Both the position numbers and the translations under genes were made by a program. From the NCBI GenBank assembly GCA_023846275.1, contig CM043874.1, forward strand, positions 32,529,130-32,593,129: a stretch of 64,000 nt of DNA, written 5' to 3'. The notes below the pieces were generated by a model. That model saw only the letters and a list, made by a program, of their open reading frames with translations, searched no databases and was not told the origin of the DNA. This DNA comes from Vanilla planifolia (taxonomy: Eukaryota; Streptophyta; Magnoliopsida; Asparagales; Orchidaceae). Below are positions 40,401 through 52,280 of this stretch, piece after piece (positions within the stretch are counted from its first letter, which is position 1; every line of letters begins with the position of its first letter).

Positions 40401-40950
40401 TTTCAATTTTTTTGTTGAGTTGCTACAAAATATATATTTACACTCAATATTTCAAAAATAAATGCTCTAATTTTTTGGCTCTATAAGGACTTTCAAAAAA
40501 GAAGTTTTTAAAGACTTGATTTCTTTTACAATTCACCAATTGAATCCACACTTATTGGTGATCCTTTGACACAAAAAGTGGTATTAATGTGAGGTTCTCA
40601 TTTTAAATAGACTAACATCCTTATGTAGAGCCTAACTAGGCACACTTTACTTTTGTAGTTTTTTTTCATTTGTTAATCATTGTGAAAAGCTTATTTTAAT
40701 TAAAAGAAAATGAATTTCAAATCATTTCTGAAACGCACAATCCAAAATTCTTGGGTACTATAATATGTTGCATTTGATGGTATCCATTGAACCTTACAAA
40801 ATCGAATTCTCAAGGATTGAAAAACTTACATTGTGCGATATTTATATGAAACTCTCTACTTATAAATCTTTATTTGAGACAAGAAAAGATCTAGATAGGT
40901 TTTATTGAGAAAGGTAACCTCAAATTGATGAAGATAAGAAGGAGAAATAA
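34451..40950. other. Unassigned decayed sequence
   Basis: About 6.5 kb without a supported gene. The frame at 34680-34964 may be remnant RNase H of the preceding LINE. The frame at 36848-37192 is the longest ATG frame in the window (114 codons), but it is rich in I, H and F, has no recognised domain and is crossed by an open frame on the other strand. It is treated as chance. The rest is AT-rich and probably eroded transposon DNA. Confidence 0.35.
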
Positions 40951-40959
40951 TACTTGAAA

Positions 40960-41170
40960 TATAAGAACAGAAGAAGACTTCATGTACAATGGAGTCTGCT
41001 GCCCAAGTGGAGCTTGATAATGATGATGCTTCTTCAAATGTTATTTTTAGTCTTAATGTTATATCAAATGATGAGTTATTTACTTATGTTGTAGAGTTAA
41101 TTAATGAGCATAAAAAGTTTATTAAAATAATATTAGTCTCAAAAAAAGAAAAATTAAGCTGGGATTAAAA
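40960..41170 (+). mobile_element. Possible Copia gag C-terminal remnant
   Basis: A plus-strand frame from about 40988 contains a D/N/S-rich acidic patch, then 'NDELFTYVVELINEHKKFIK' and a K-rich coil. In pattern this resembles the region after the zinc knuckle in SIRE/Maximus gag (S-Y-E-E-L-L-D-A-F-x-E-L plus lysine-rich coil). There is no supporting neighbour domain. It is a short, broken fossil if real, and a chance similarity remains possible. Confidence 0.3.
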
Positions 41171-41754
41171 GTTTAATGTGTAGAGTGATGATGTTAGAGC
41201 AAATCATATCTATATCGCTTTACCTTTACTATGATACAACTTGCTATTTTGAATATTGTGCTAGCCTCAGGAAATCATGTAGTATGTGCATAAGTTATTC
41301 TATTAGTTGTATTATGATGTAACTAACTATCATAAAAGCAATTTACTTGAGACGTGATATTAAGGTTTAGAATTAAAGATCTTAATACAATATGATAGCT
41401 TGAAGATTAGACATAGAATTCGACAACACAAAGTCAGTTGAGTGCTCTGTTTGTAAAAAGATTTCATATAGTTCAAAATTGTGCGTACCATCTTTGTATG
41501 TAATCTCAATACAATGAGAAACATGTTGAATTTCATAGGATAATACCTTCAGTCTGATAAAATATCAATTTCTTGAGATTTTAGTGTTAAGGATTTATGT
41601 TGTGTTTGAGTAATGTTTGTCATATTGTATAATATCATTTGTGTACTTGTACAAATCCATTTCATTTGAAGGACTCATGATGGGACATAGCCATATAGTG
41701 AGTAAATTCAAAATATAGTTTTATGATACACTCATTGTACTAATACAATACCAT

Positions 41755-42640
41755 ATGATTAGTATAAATAAGCTTGTCAATAATGTTGACCAAGTTTAAA
41801 ATATTGCATTATAGAATATTTTTCCAAGTGTTCAAAATTTTTATGTTGAGGTGTTTATGTTTTCTAGTTGTATCACACAATATTCTTAATATATCTATGA
41901 GTGGATGTATAGAAAAATAAACTAGTTAAATAAAAGAGATTGCTTTAAAGATTTTTTCTTGGGTGCACCATACTCATACGTTCTGTTGGATTATAAAGTT
42001 TGAACAATTTAGGCGTAAGCATATGCTAATTTGACTAGATTTTGACAAAGGATTCAGAGAGAGTTTTATAGTCATTTGAGAGATTTGGAAGCGCTATTCA
42101 ATAGCAACCAAATGTGAGAGATCAAGTTAATGTTGAAATTGATTATTCTTATGAAAGATGTTTATTGCTTTTTTGCAAGAAAAGGAAAGTGCAAGGATTT
42201 GGAATTGATATTGGAACACGAATTATAGCCTTCCTTTTCATCTTTTAGCTAATTTGTACTTTATTATTTCAAGTTATATTTATTACTTTCTCTCTTTTGA
42301 GAGCATTAAGCATCATTGCTTGTTTTGCATAATGTCATATAATGAACCTCGTGCTTAATTGTTCAATCTATTATAAACTTCTTGTATTTGGGCCTTGTAA
42401 TTGATTTGTTTACCTCATTGTTATAACTTTTGTTTATTCATTTTGTAAGTTTTAATAAATCCATGATTGGGCATTTATTAAGCTAGAGTTGTTTGCATTT
42501 AATGTGCTTATCTTATGCTTTTATTGAGCTAACGTTGTGGGCTTTTAATATGATTGTCTTTTAAGCTCTTTTTAAACTGTTCTATTGGCATTTATTAACC
42601 CACTATTGCAACTTTTCATTTTGTTAGTATTGTACGTACT
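41755..42640 (+). repeat. Direct-repeat pair, left copy (possible LTR)
   Basis: It shares ordered landmarks with 45955-46720: 'atgattagtataaat' (41757 and 45966), 'gaaagtgcaaggatttgg' against 'aaagtgcaaagttttgg' (about 42185 and 46398), and 'gtgggctttta' against 'tgggctttagt' (about 42533 and 46622). The offset is about 4.1-4.2 kb. The arrangement would suit two LTRs of a non-autonomous retrotransposon with a 3.3 kb interior, but terminal TG/CA, a primer-binding site and target duplications were not found. Confidence 0.45.
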
Positions 42641-45600
42641 TATTAAGAAAGTGATTTTAGTTTATTACCTAACAATTTTAATATGGGTGGATGTAGATTT
42701 GAGTTTAAATCAATCCACTTGAAATTCTTTATTTACTTTACTTAATTTAAGAAACAATCAGTTTTGACAAAGCCTCATTTCATCTTTAATAAAATTTATG
42801 CTTCCATAACCAATAAGATTAAGAAATGAAAAGTCTTTAAGTGCGATATCAATGGAGTTGTTATGTTGGCTTGAGAATTAAATTTTGACTTTGTTAGAGA
42901 GACTTGTTATTAGGGATTAGGGATTAGGGATTAGGGATTAGGGATTAGGGATTATGGATTAGGGATTGGGGATTAGGGATTACAGATTAGAGATTACATC
43001 TAATTTTTGTTAAATTAATAATTGTAATTTTTTATGTTGGCTACTATAAATGGTAAACGTTTTCTGGTACTTTGAGGAAGGAATCTAGTAGAAATTTTAG
43101 CTATGAATGTCATATCTTACGATATTATATGATCATATAGTATAATGGAGTGAAACAAGCACTCAGGGTATTAGCATGTACACCTTAGTCAAACAAGTAG
43201 AACTCAATGATCGTATAGGTATGATGATATTATGAATGTTAATGTTCTGAGGTGTTTGACAGGGTAAGGAAGAAGTTGTAGTACCATATAAGCATGATAT
43301 TGCAATATCATTAAGTGTGGTCAAATAAGAGAAAGAATGAAGTCTAGTGCTAAGCAAGATAAGAAGGCATCAGCTATGTCATCCATAAAGAAAATGAAGA
43401 CTTGAACTATGTAATAGAGTGATCATCTATTACAAATTAGCTAATCATTCTAACATGACAATAAGAGAAAGAAAGTATTCTAAGTTTGTTGAGCATAGCA
43501 AAGCTAGCATATCATACAATATGATAAGTAAAATCTTATAAGAGTAATCAAGCTAAAGAAAACATCGGTCTAAGGAATCATCAAATTATGATGCATAACA
43601 TGCAGTGTATGGTATGATTGTGAATACTAAATCATATATTTATGACTAAAGGAATTGTTCGTTGATAATAATGGATTTGGCTCATTATATAGTATGATGT
43701 TGGTATAGCACTGGTTCAATAAAACTATTTGGTTTAAATAAAGTACTATGGTTTGGTTGTTCTAAATCCCACTCATTGGATGTTAGCTACCCTCCATCAT
43801 AGGGTTAGAAAATGGTGTGTGATTGGAGGTTTTTAAAGTATGATTAAAGTAATTTTGATAGCTAAATTATCATGGTTTCTTCTTAACCATGCAGCCTAAG
43901 AGAGTAATTAAGCTTTATTGCCTTATTATATGTTAGGATTTGCCAATTAACCTTGTCACCTTATGTCTTACCAAGGCACAAGTTGGAAGTAGAACTATCA
44001 AGGATAAGTAAGGGAAGAATGATCTCTAAAGATGGAAGAAGTAAAGTTCACTCTTGTTGAAGTCTTTCTTTCAAAGCACATGGTAGGATGAACCTTAAGA
44101 TCATACAATTTAGCTAATCATGTGTAATTTGTTAGTTACCATACTAAGTAACTATTTGTTGTTAAGGAGGATTCATATCGCGCTTTAAATGATTTCACCT
44201 ATTGATGAATCCTAAAGTTAAATTGATGAAATGTTTAATTACTTGAGATTAGCATAGTTTTAATTTGTTTCCAATTGATTACTTGACCAAGAAATAATTT
44301 TATGACGTTTTGAGCAAAGGTATGTTATTAATCTCATATGATCTTTGCAATGTGTTAGGAAAAACCCTAAAAAATGTAGCTTGAAAGACATTCTAATTAT
44401 TATCCAACATTTACAAGAATATCATGCCATATGATAATTATATAAGATGAATCACTAACTGTTCATTTCAAGATTTACATGTTCGTAGAGGCCATTAAAA
44501 TTAACATGGTGAACTTCAATTTGAACAATCACTTGATTAGAATTCTTGACTTATATGGGTGGTCATTATAATGAATTTGAGAACAATTCTTGCATAATTA
44601 AACTTAAACTATAACCTTGGACACAAACATAGAAATCTAAATTTAATCAGTAACCCAGGTAAACTTTCTTCCAAGCATTACCATGCCTTGCTTTTGCTTA
44701 AGACGCTAGTAACATTTCTTGGTAAGGTCATGAAAGGGCATGGTTTGAACCATCAAATGTCTTAGTTGGGCAATAAAGTTAAGAGGGGTTCTTTATTTCT
44801 AGTGGAAGAGTTTGGTAAGACTCAATTGAATGCATTACAAGAGAACTAGGATGGTTAGAAATTTGTCATGGCTAGCAAGAATTGAGTGTGGTTTAGTTAA
44901 GAGAGGGTTTGATGAGATTGGAATAGAGTTCATTGCTAGTAAATGATATAAGGTACTTCTCCAAATGTGGAGTCGATAAATTATTGAAGAGTCTTATTGA
45001 TCATTAAGGATTGATATATGTTTTGAATATGTTGTGGCTAAAGTTTAATAAAGAACTAAATTAGTGCAATCCCCATAAGGTAGGTTATCATTAAACTTTA
45101 GTCTTGTTATGCTTTAATAAAGATCCTAAATATCATCCTAAGATTTAGTTATGGATATTATTACTTGGTTAGTCTTGCAGGTGATATAAATAAGGCCTTA
45201 TGATGGAGAAGTCCTAAAGAAAAGCCTTGGATTAGGAGTGAGGTTTTGGCTTAAAACATTGAAGAAAATGCCAGGCTCAATAATAAGAAAACTTGCTTGT
45301 TCATATGGTTGATAAACCTTAGGCATGACATTTTTGATTTTGATAAATGTTAAACATGGCTTATTTGATCTCCACTTATATTTCTTATGTTACAGTAACT
45401 TGGATTGCATGTAAATTTTACATTATTATTTGTAGATTCCTCAGGCATTAGCTTATTCTCCTTATTTTCTTTCATGTAATTTGGAAAGCTATAGGATTAG
45501 ATTGGAGCTTATGATTGAGATAGCTATTGATCACTTGGTATTTTTAGCCATTTGTTTTTACATAGTGGTAGGATGTCAATCTTTTAATTTAAGTTATGTA

Positions 45601-45954
45601 ACAATTCGTCTTTTACATTGTATGTCATTTTGTTGTTGTACTTCAATCGCATTGGACTTATTTGATAACATTACTATTTGATATTTTATTACCATTTATG
45701 GTGTTTCTTTATTGGTTTAGATGATGGATATTACAATTTTGTGCATGCTATATACCAAGGAAGCTTGGCTCTTTGTGGATGGCTCAGCATAAGCTTGGTG
45801 ATAGGATTGGGGGTTCATATCTCTTAGTTTGAATATTATGCTCATAAAGAAAAAAGGTGATTAGCTAAATGTAACGTTGAGTACAACAGTTCATTCACCC
45901 AATGATAAAAAAATGGGTGTGATAATAGTAATATGATAAACGTATTCTTCAAAA
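42641..45954. other. Interior between the direct-repeat pair
   Basis: The interior holds the ATTAGGG minisatellite near its left end and no recognised protein domain. The part at about 43080-43740 is rich in short palindromic themes such as 'atcatacaatatgat'. The rest is decayed. If the flanking pair are LTRs, this is a non-coding, non-autonomous interior. Confidence 0.35.
42909..42999 (+). repeat. ATTAGGG minisatellite, 13 units of 7 bp
   Basis: Thirteen consecutive heptamers: six perfect 'attaggg', then attatgg, attaggg, attgggg, attaggg, attacag, attagag and attacat. The variants cluster at the right end. The unit differs at one base from the Arabidopsis-type telomere repeat (tttaggg), so it is telomere-like rather than telomeric. 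Six perfect copies in otherwise decayed DNA point to recent expansion by slippage. Confidence 0.95.
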
Positions 45955-46720
45955 TTATTGCCTTATGATTAGTATAAATTACCTACTAATGGTATCTGAC
46001 ACAATGTATGATATTGCATTGTATGACACTTTCTCGAGAGCTTAGAGTTTCATTGTTGTGTAGTTCTGCTTAATCCAAACCATATGATGTTCTCATTGTA
46101 CTTATAGGATTCACTCAATAAAGAAGCAAGTAGGTTAATGAAGTGATGTCTTCAACATTTGCTATTGCTGGAGCATCGTACATGTGTGATTTCTTGGATT
46201 GTATAATTTTATTAGTTTAGTTGTGGGTAATGGCTAATTTTAATGGTTTTGAACAAAGCCATCAAGGGAGTTCTGAAGACATTTGAAAGCTTAGTAAGTG
46301 TTATTTATAGGCATCAAATTGTGCGATATTTGGTTAATGACAATATTGATTATTTTTGTTAAAAATGTGATTCTGTTTACCATTTATAAGAAGTACAAAG
46401 TGCAAAGTTTTGGCATTTTTCTTAGAACACACGTCATAGATATCTCTTTCAGCTAAGCTAAGCAATGTTATTACATGATATAGCTATTATATTTACTCAT
46501 GTTTGCATATTGAGCTTTATTGCATATCTTGCATTGATTTAAGTAATATAACTCTTAATTTTTTAATTGCTCATATAGACTTATTGCATTTAAGTTTTGT
46601 AATTTTTTTCTTGACTAAATTGTTTGGGCTTTAGTTTTTCCTATTTATTAGAATTGATTTTTTTAAATAACTATTTTATTAATTGCATGAAATATAGTAT
46701 TTTGTTTCAAAATGTATGGA
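45955..46720 (+). repeat. Direct-repeat pair, right copy (possible LTR)
   Basis: Partner of 41755-42640, with the same landmark order and an offset of about 4.1-4.2 kb. Divergence is high, so the duplication is old. The right boundary is uncertain because similarity fades after about 46700. Confidence 0.45.
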
Positions 46721-47559
46721 ACAAGTGGTTAGGAGTGCACGACATACTATGTCTACTCTAGGACAACCTTACAAGATAATTGATCAACATGTTTGTATTG
46801 TACTTATATAAGAGAGCACAACTCAATGTGTCGTAACATACGTGTCTGATGTAAAGAAAAATTTGCTTCATATTAAATTGAAGAGCTTTTGATGTGTATT
46901 GTATTAGTGAAATGTCCTTAACATATTTTGGAGAAGCCATTTGAGTCAAAGTAAATACTAAGATGAATAATGCATAACATTCATGCTTTGTTGATATAAG
47001 ATTGGAGTGTAATAATCAACTCAGATAGATTTGGCTGAATCATTTAATTTTTATATACAATGCATGATGGCATCAGAGAGGTGCCAATTCATATATTTGT
47101 ACTATTATCATAATAATAGAGGATAATAGTGCTCATAGCTAGGGTTACTAAAATTGAACATACATACAAATCAATGGTAGTAGACCTACGACACAAAGAC
47201 TGGACATTTTAAGCACGATCGTTGGCTTTGAAAGTCGTCATTCTATTCATAATGTATAGTCAGGTTTTTGATTTTGTATAATATTCTATTGTAGGGTATT
47301 CGAGCTTTTTCCATTATTTTGATATCCATGTATGTATTAACCATTATTATTCATTCATTTATTTGTAATTTTCTTGCTCTTCTTATATATTTTATATGGG
47401 CCCTCATAGATTTATTTCCTTCTATACTGTTATTCTATGTAATTTTGAGATACTATGCCATCAACTTTTTGTTTTCTTTCATTATGATGCATGTTATCAT
47501 TTTAATTAAAGTAGTGAATTCAAGATCAATGAATGCCTCTAAAAATTAATAGGTGAAGA
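46721..47559. other. Unassigned decayed sequence
   Basis: No domain or RNA gene was recognised. The frame at 47319-47549 is rich in I, L and F with no recognised motif. It lies directly beyond the 3' end of the minus-strand LINE and could include that element's 3' untranslated tail, although no poly-A relic (plus-strand poly-T) is visible. Confidence 0.35.
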
Positions 47560-50500
47560 ACCATTGCATACTTTTGGTAAACCAAAAGATATAGCTTCCA
47601 AAGTAGAACTCGGTCCAATGGGTTGAGCAAAAAGTTGAAGCACCTAGCACCACGAATGTTCACTTTGCTTAATGTGTCAAAGGAGGATTCCAATATATCT
47701 TTTCACAAACTCTACATTTCCTCAATTTGAATAAAGGAAGTAAACTTAGTTGCCCTAGGATTTAAGCCACCTATTATGTTACACCACCTAGAAAGCATTA
47801 AAAATGCATTGGCATTACTACTTTATGTTGTGAATGACTCTTATTTCTAATTCCATTTTTTTCTTATATGGGTTCTTATCTCTTGATTTCCATATATGCC
47901 AACATATTAAGAGAGGTGTTAACATGATAACTTCATGGTAAGCTAGACTACCTCTAATACCTTGCCACCATAAGGTTAATAAACAACTAATTATTTTATT
48001 TACCATTACAAAAAAGTCTAAAACTTTGTTATAAAAGGACCCATGACATCATTATATTAGATGACATTTAGAAAATGCATGCTCTCTAGTGTCTTGATTA
48101 GAGCAACCAGGGCACATGGATGCAAGTGAAATATATAGTCTTCGAAGGTTATCTAAGAAATTAAGTAAATAATTAAGTATTCTCGAAATCAATACTGATA
48201 TCTTAATAAGAATTTTCTAATTCCAAATTCGTTTCCTTGAGTGTCTCACACAGCTCTTGCTCCTTATTTAATTCGAAAGGTATTTAAGAGTAAAGATGTC
48301 ATTGTTGCTTAGCACTTAATATATTTTGTCATTAACATGAGATTTGTGCAAAAAAGCTAATACAATGCCTATTATTTTTCCATGTTTGTTCATGTGTCAA
48401 GTTTGTGTTACATGTACTTCACATTCAGGTATTTATCTTTCATGAATTCCTCCCAAAATAATTTATCCATTAGCATCTTCCATTTTTGTTTTGCTAAGAA
48501 AGTTATAGTGATATCACTTATTATCAGAATGCCTACCCATTTTGCTTGCATTGCTCACTTATCTTGTACCATTTCATCAATGATGTTTATGATTATTTTC
48601 CATGCCTTCCAAAAAGAATTCATTCATTAACTTCTTTAGCCTCTTTAGTGCTAGCATTGGAGGATTTTTAAAGATTAATGGAGAAACTAGAAACAAGTTA
48701 AAACATGTTTAACAAGTATTAGTTGTCCTATCATTAATAGAAGTTTTTCCTTCTAGCCAACCATTTTATTTTGCAAATTTTCCATTAATTTCTAAAATTA
48801 TGTTGACCTTTTCTTATCATTATATATTGGGCACTACAAGTATTTAATGGGTAATGAACATTGCTTAAATCAAAGAATCTTTTCAATCCTTCTACTTTCA
48901 ATTTATGTCAACTAATTAAATGCATAAAATTTACATTTTGATTATTTAATTACAAGATATAATTTTATTGATGTAACAAGAAGCTTTTTTTTAACTTTTA
49001 AAGATCTTAAGTCTCCTTTATTAAAACAATGATGTCATGGATTATTAATGGAGTATCTCTTCTTATGGCATAACATGGTTAACCACTTATTTATGTTACT
49101 TTTTTAACTTCTAATAACAACTTCCAATGCAATGACTAAAAATAGTAGAAAAAAAGACTACCTTACATTATGTCCCTTTCTAGTTAAAGTACCCTTGTGG
49201 AGGACCTTTTGTTATGATAGATACCTATTTCTACTTATAATATTCCTTACTAATGGTTTGAAATTGGATGGAAATTTGAATTTATCAAGAAGCTTTAAAG
49301 AAGAAGTTATAGGAAAGGCTTTTAAAAGCATTCGTTATATTTAATTTAATTATGAAGTTCTAACGTTAAATTTTTTAATTAATGAAACCATGGCCACTTG
49401 TGCAATCAGAAAGTAATCTACATCTTCTTTTCTTTAATAGAAGTAGCTTTCTTATAGATATTGTATTATTTAAGAGGATTCTACATTCTATTAGCAAAAA
49501 GTTCTCCAGGAATCCTTCCTACAAATTTGCTTACACATATTTGTGTAAAATCAGGATTGCTAGAATTTGGTATGAGAATTACATTTGTGATTGAAAACAT
49601 CATATGGATATAGCCACCAACATTTAAATCTATTGCTGCATTTATTAAACCCATCTATACCTGCTTTGTTTTCTTTTTTGTAGTTGGAAAACTACTTGGT
49701 TAGCCTCTTCTAAGTTAACATTTTTAATAAAAACTTTGTTATCTTCTTAGTGATTAAGCGAGAATACAATTTAGAGCTTCCTCATCAATAAAAACCAATT
49801 TATTGGAAGGAGCTCTTTTGAATGTTTTGTAGATGCATCATGTAATTTCTCTTAACTAGAAACCTTAGGACAATTGTTTTCTTTAATCACATTGTTGTGA
49901 AGATTTATCATTTTTGTTATCATTGGAGCATGAAACTTTTTTGTATTTCTTTTGACTTCAATCAATGATTTTACTACCACCTAGAAATAGTAAACTTCTT
50001 TGTTAAGTTCTTCAATGAGTTGTTGGCTGCCCTCATTAACTCTTTTCTTCTTTCGAACTACTTTCTAGTTATTTCTTTCCTCTAATTCTCACTTCATCTT
50101 CTACCTTCTTAATATTTTCTAAATATGTATCAAAACTTACTTCTATTCCACGACATTTGAAAGGTTTTTAGATGCTTGATTTTAAAGGCCAAAGCTTTCA
50201 TTCCAACACGATTTGTAAGGATTTTCTAGTTATTTTTTACCATTTTATAAAAACTAGGATGTTATATCCACTTATTTTAGAAATTTAAATTATTTGAGTC
50301 CAATTATCTACTCAATTCAATGATTAACCAAAATAGGGGAGTTATCAAACTCCATTTAGCATACTGCTCAATAATTGTAGTTGAGTTATTTTCATGATTT
50401 TCCTTATTTTCCATCACATTATCTAAATGCTTCAAAACTCATTTACATTTTCTATTACCAAACTAAGAAATGGAAGGACACTTTTAGTAAGAGTTCATAT

Positions 50501-51030
50501 GAGCTACATTGCCATAGATTGTTCATAAATTAATTGATTACAACAAGATTACAAATTGGTGCACTCCTATATTCATCCATAAAAGTAACGAAATTAAAGC
50601 CCCCTTAACCATGAGCTATGGCACATTCTAGTTTCTTATAATTTCTATAATCTTGCTCCACAAAAATCATCATTGAGATCTTGTCCATATGGCATAAACG
50701 AAGGTGTAATTAGAACCAAATTAGTTAACAATCTTGGTTTGATGCAAATGGATTTATTGATCATCTACATATCAAGTAGTGCATTGGATGATGTGTTTCT
50801 AGAGAACCTAAACTCTGCTAAATTGATTCTTGATGTAATTTGCATAACCTAGATTAAACATTTGATGAGATAATTTCCTTACTTATGGCATACATTCAAG
50901 CAAGGTTACTAGCACTATGTTATTGGCACTAAGTAATATATTAAGTTGTGCAATAAATTTAGGATTCAATGCTCCACTAATAATACATACGAGCTTGTCA
51001 TTTATTTTTTAAGTCACTTCCATAAATTCA
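47560..51030 (-). pseudogene. L1 ORF2 relic: endonuclease, RT, zf-RVT, RNase H
   Basis: Landmarks in order on the minus strand. Endonuclease: 'SGALNPKFIAQLKLY' near 50950-51000 and 'YTFVYAIWTRS' near 50680. RT entry: 'EEANQVVFQLQ' at about 49682-49715. RT core: 'VSKFVGRIPGELFANRM' near 49500-49550. Post-RT thumb region: 'SLPIKYL' near 48845. zf-RVT: 'CPGCSNQDTREHAFSKCH' near 48065-48120. 'LLICWHIWKSRDKNPYKKK' lies near 47850-47910, and the RNase H opening 'WNPPLTH' near 47700. The catalytic F/Y-A-D-D box was not found; the stretch around 48950-49150 is too eroded. Numerous stops and frame changes rule out a working enzyme. Confidence 0.75.
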
Positions 51031-51499
51031 AATGTTCTAATATTTCTTTACTTTCTTTTCATGTTGGTTCATTGCTCAGTGCACTTCTTTGCTCTCTTTT
51101 TAACCTTCTTGATTGAAAAAGAGTAAACTCAACATGTTCCTTTGGGATTAAGCCCAATTTCTTTGCATTTTAATGAAATTCCAACCAAAAGTTTTTGACA
51201 ACTTGAATAGCAAGAGCATACTATGTTTTTATTAAGAGTTTGCTTTTAAGCCTAATAATGATTTTATATTTGAGTGGGCCCCTTTCTCAATCACCTCACG
51301 ATCATCCACTAACTTTTTGCAGTTCTTTTCTCATGTTGCATATTATATATAGCTTAGTATTGTGTGTAACTAAATTTCCATTTTTCTACAACTATGCTAA
51401 CAAATTGTTTATCCAATTTCCAAAGTGTGAGTGAGCATGAAAGCTTACCACTTCAAGTTCCTTATATTCTTTTTTTTTAATTTCCTCATGTCTTAGGCA

Positions 51500-52280
51500 T
51501 AGGTGTCCTCACAACATAATAGATCATGCTAATTAAACAGAGTATTTATGGTGACTAGTTTTGCTTGAGTTCTAGTTTTGTTGCATTCTATTTACTAATT
51601 ATGACACCACTTGCAACTTTAGCTGCAATAAAGTTGCAGGATATTGTATTAGAACTTCTACCAAAATCCACTCAAGATACAACTCCTTTTAGTAATTCTA
51701 AAACTTTTTTGCATATTTCTATGCAAATCAATTTCAACACAAACCTTTTCAAGACTTGATCAAGTTAAATTAAGAGCAGTAGCATCCACATTTGGTAGTA
51801 TTCTATTCACAAATGTTATTGAATAGAGAATTATCTTGTTAAATAATTGTATTGGTAAATGTACAAATGGAATCCAAATAGTAGCAAGTGATGGTTTAGC
51901 ATTGAAGTCTAACTTTTTATGTCCTACATTCCATGATTTGTGCAGTCAATAATAGACAAAGTCATCCTCAATATCAAAGTGAAGCAAGATGTGTCTATTA
52001 TTCAAGGAACCAACTTTACTCTCACCCTAAATATCAATTATCAAAAGAACCTTTCATACAGATTAAATGTTCAGTCTTCCATATGAAAATTTTCCAATTA
52101 TCACTAGCTTGAAATCAGCTATCATATTTCCAATTCTCTACTCTTCAAAAATGATTTTTGGTTCATCGTTAAATTTGATTGTTGTCTTCATCTTAATTGA
52201 GGATTTCTCACTTAAGCCATATAAATGCTATGGTGAAATATTGATTCAAGGGGACTCCCCTTAAAATTGACATTAACCTC
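51500..52280 (-). pseudogene. L1 ORF1 relic, DUF4283 and zinc knuckle
   Basis: In plants this RNA-binding protein accompanies the L1 RT. In order the minus strand reads 'VIIGKFSYGRLNI' (about 52120), 'GSLNNRHILLHFDIEDDFV' (about 52000), 'IWIPFVHLPIQLFNK' (about 51870) and 'EKVCVEIDLHR' (about 51740). Each matches the family pattern (A-x-x-G-K-F-S-x-G-R; L-x-x-x-H-V-L-I-x-x-x-x-E-x-D; W-I-x-x-P-x-L-P-I-x-x-F-N; V-C-V-E-I-D-L). A cysteine-rich 'LQLYCS' with 'CKWCHN' near 51600-51640 stands where the CCHC knuckle belongs. Stops and frame changes interrupt it, with at least one in nearly every 50 codons. Confidence 0.75.

Larger units (their letters stand above)
47560..52280 (-). mobile_element. 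Nearly full-length L1-type LINE, minus strand
   Basis: It carries the complete plant L1 order on the minus strand: ORF1 with a DUF4283 domain and CCHC-like knuckle (52280-51500), then ORF2 with endonuclease, RT, zf-RVT and RNase H (about 51030-47560). At about 4.7 kb it is close to the usual length for plant L1s of the Cin4/Ta11 type. No poly-A tail or target-site duplication was identified. Reading frames are broken many times, so the copy is dead and old, yet each domain remains recognisable. Confidence 0.8.

Noticed and set aside
42909-42999. True telomere or chromosome end
   Set aside because: Only 91 bp, wrong heptamer for common plant telomeres, and flanked on both sides by ordinary decayed repeats.
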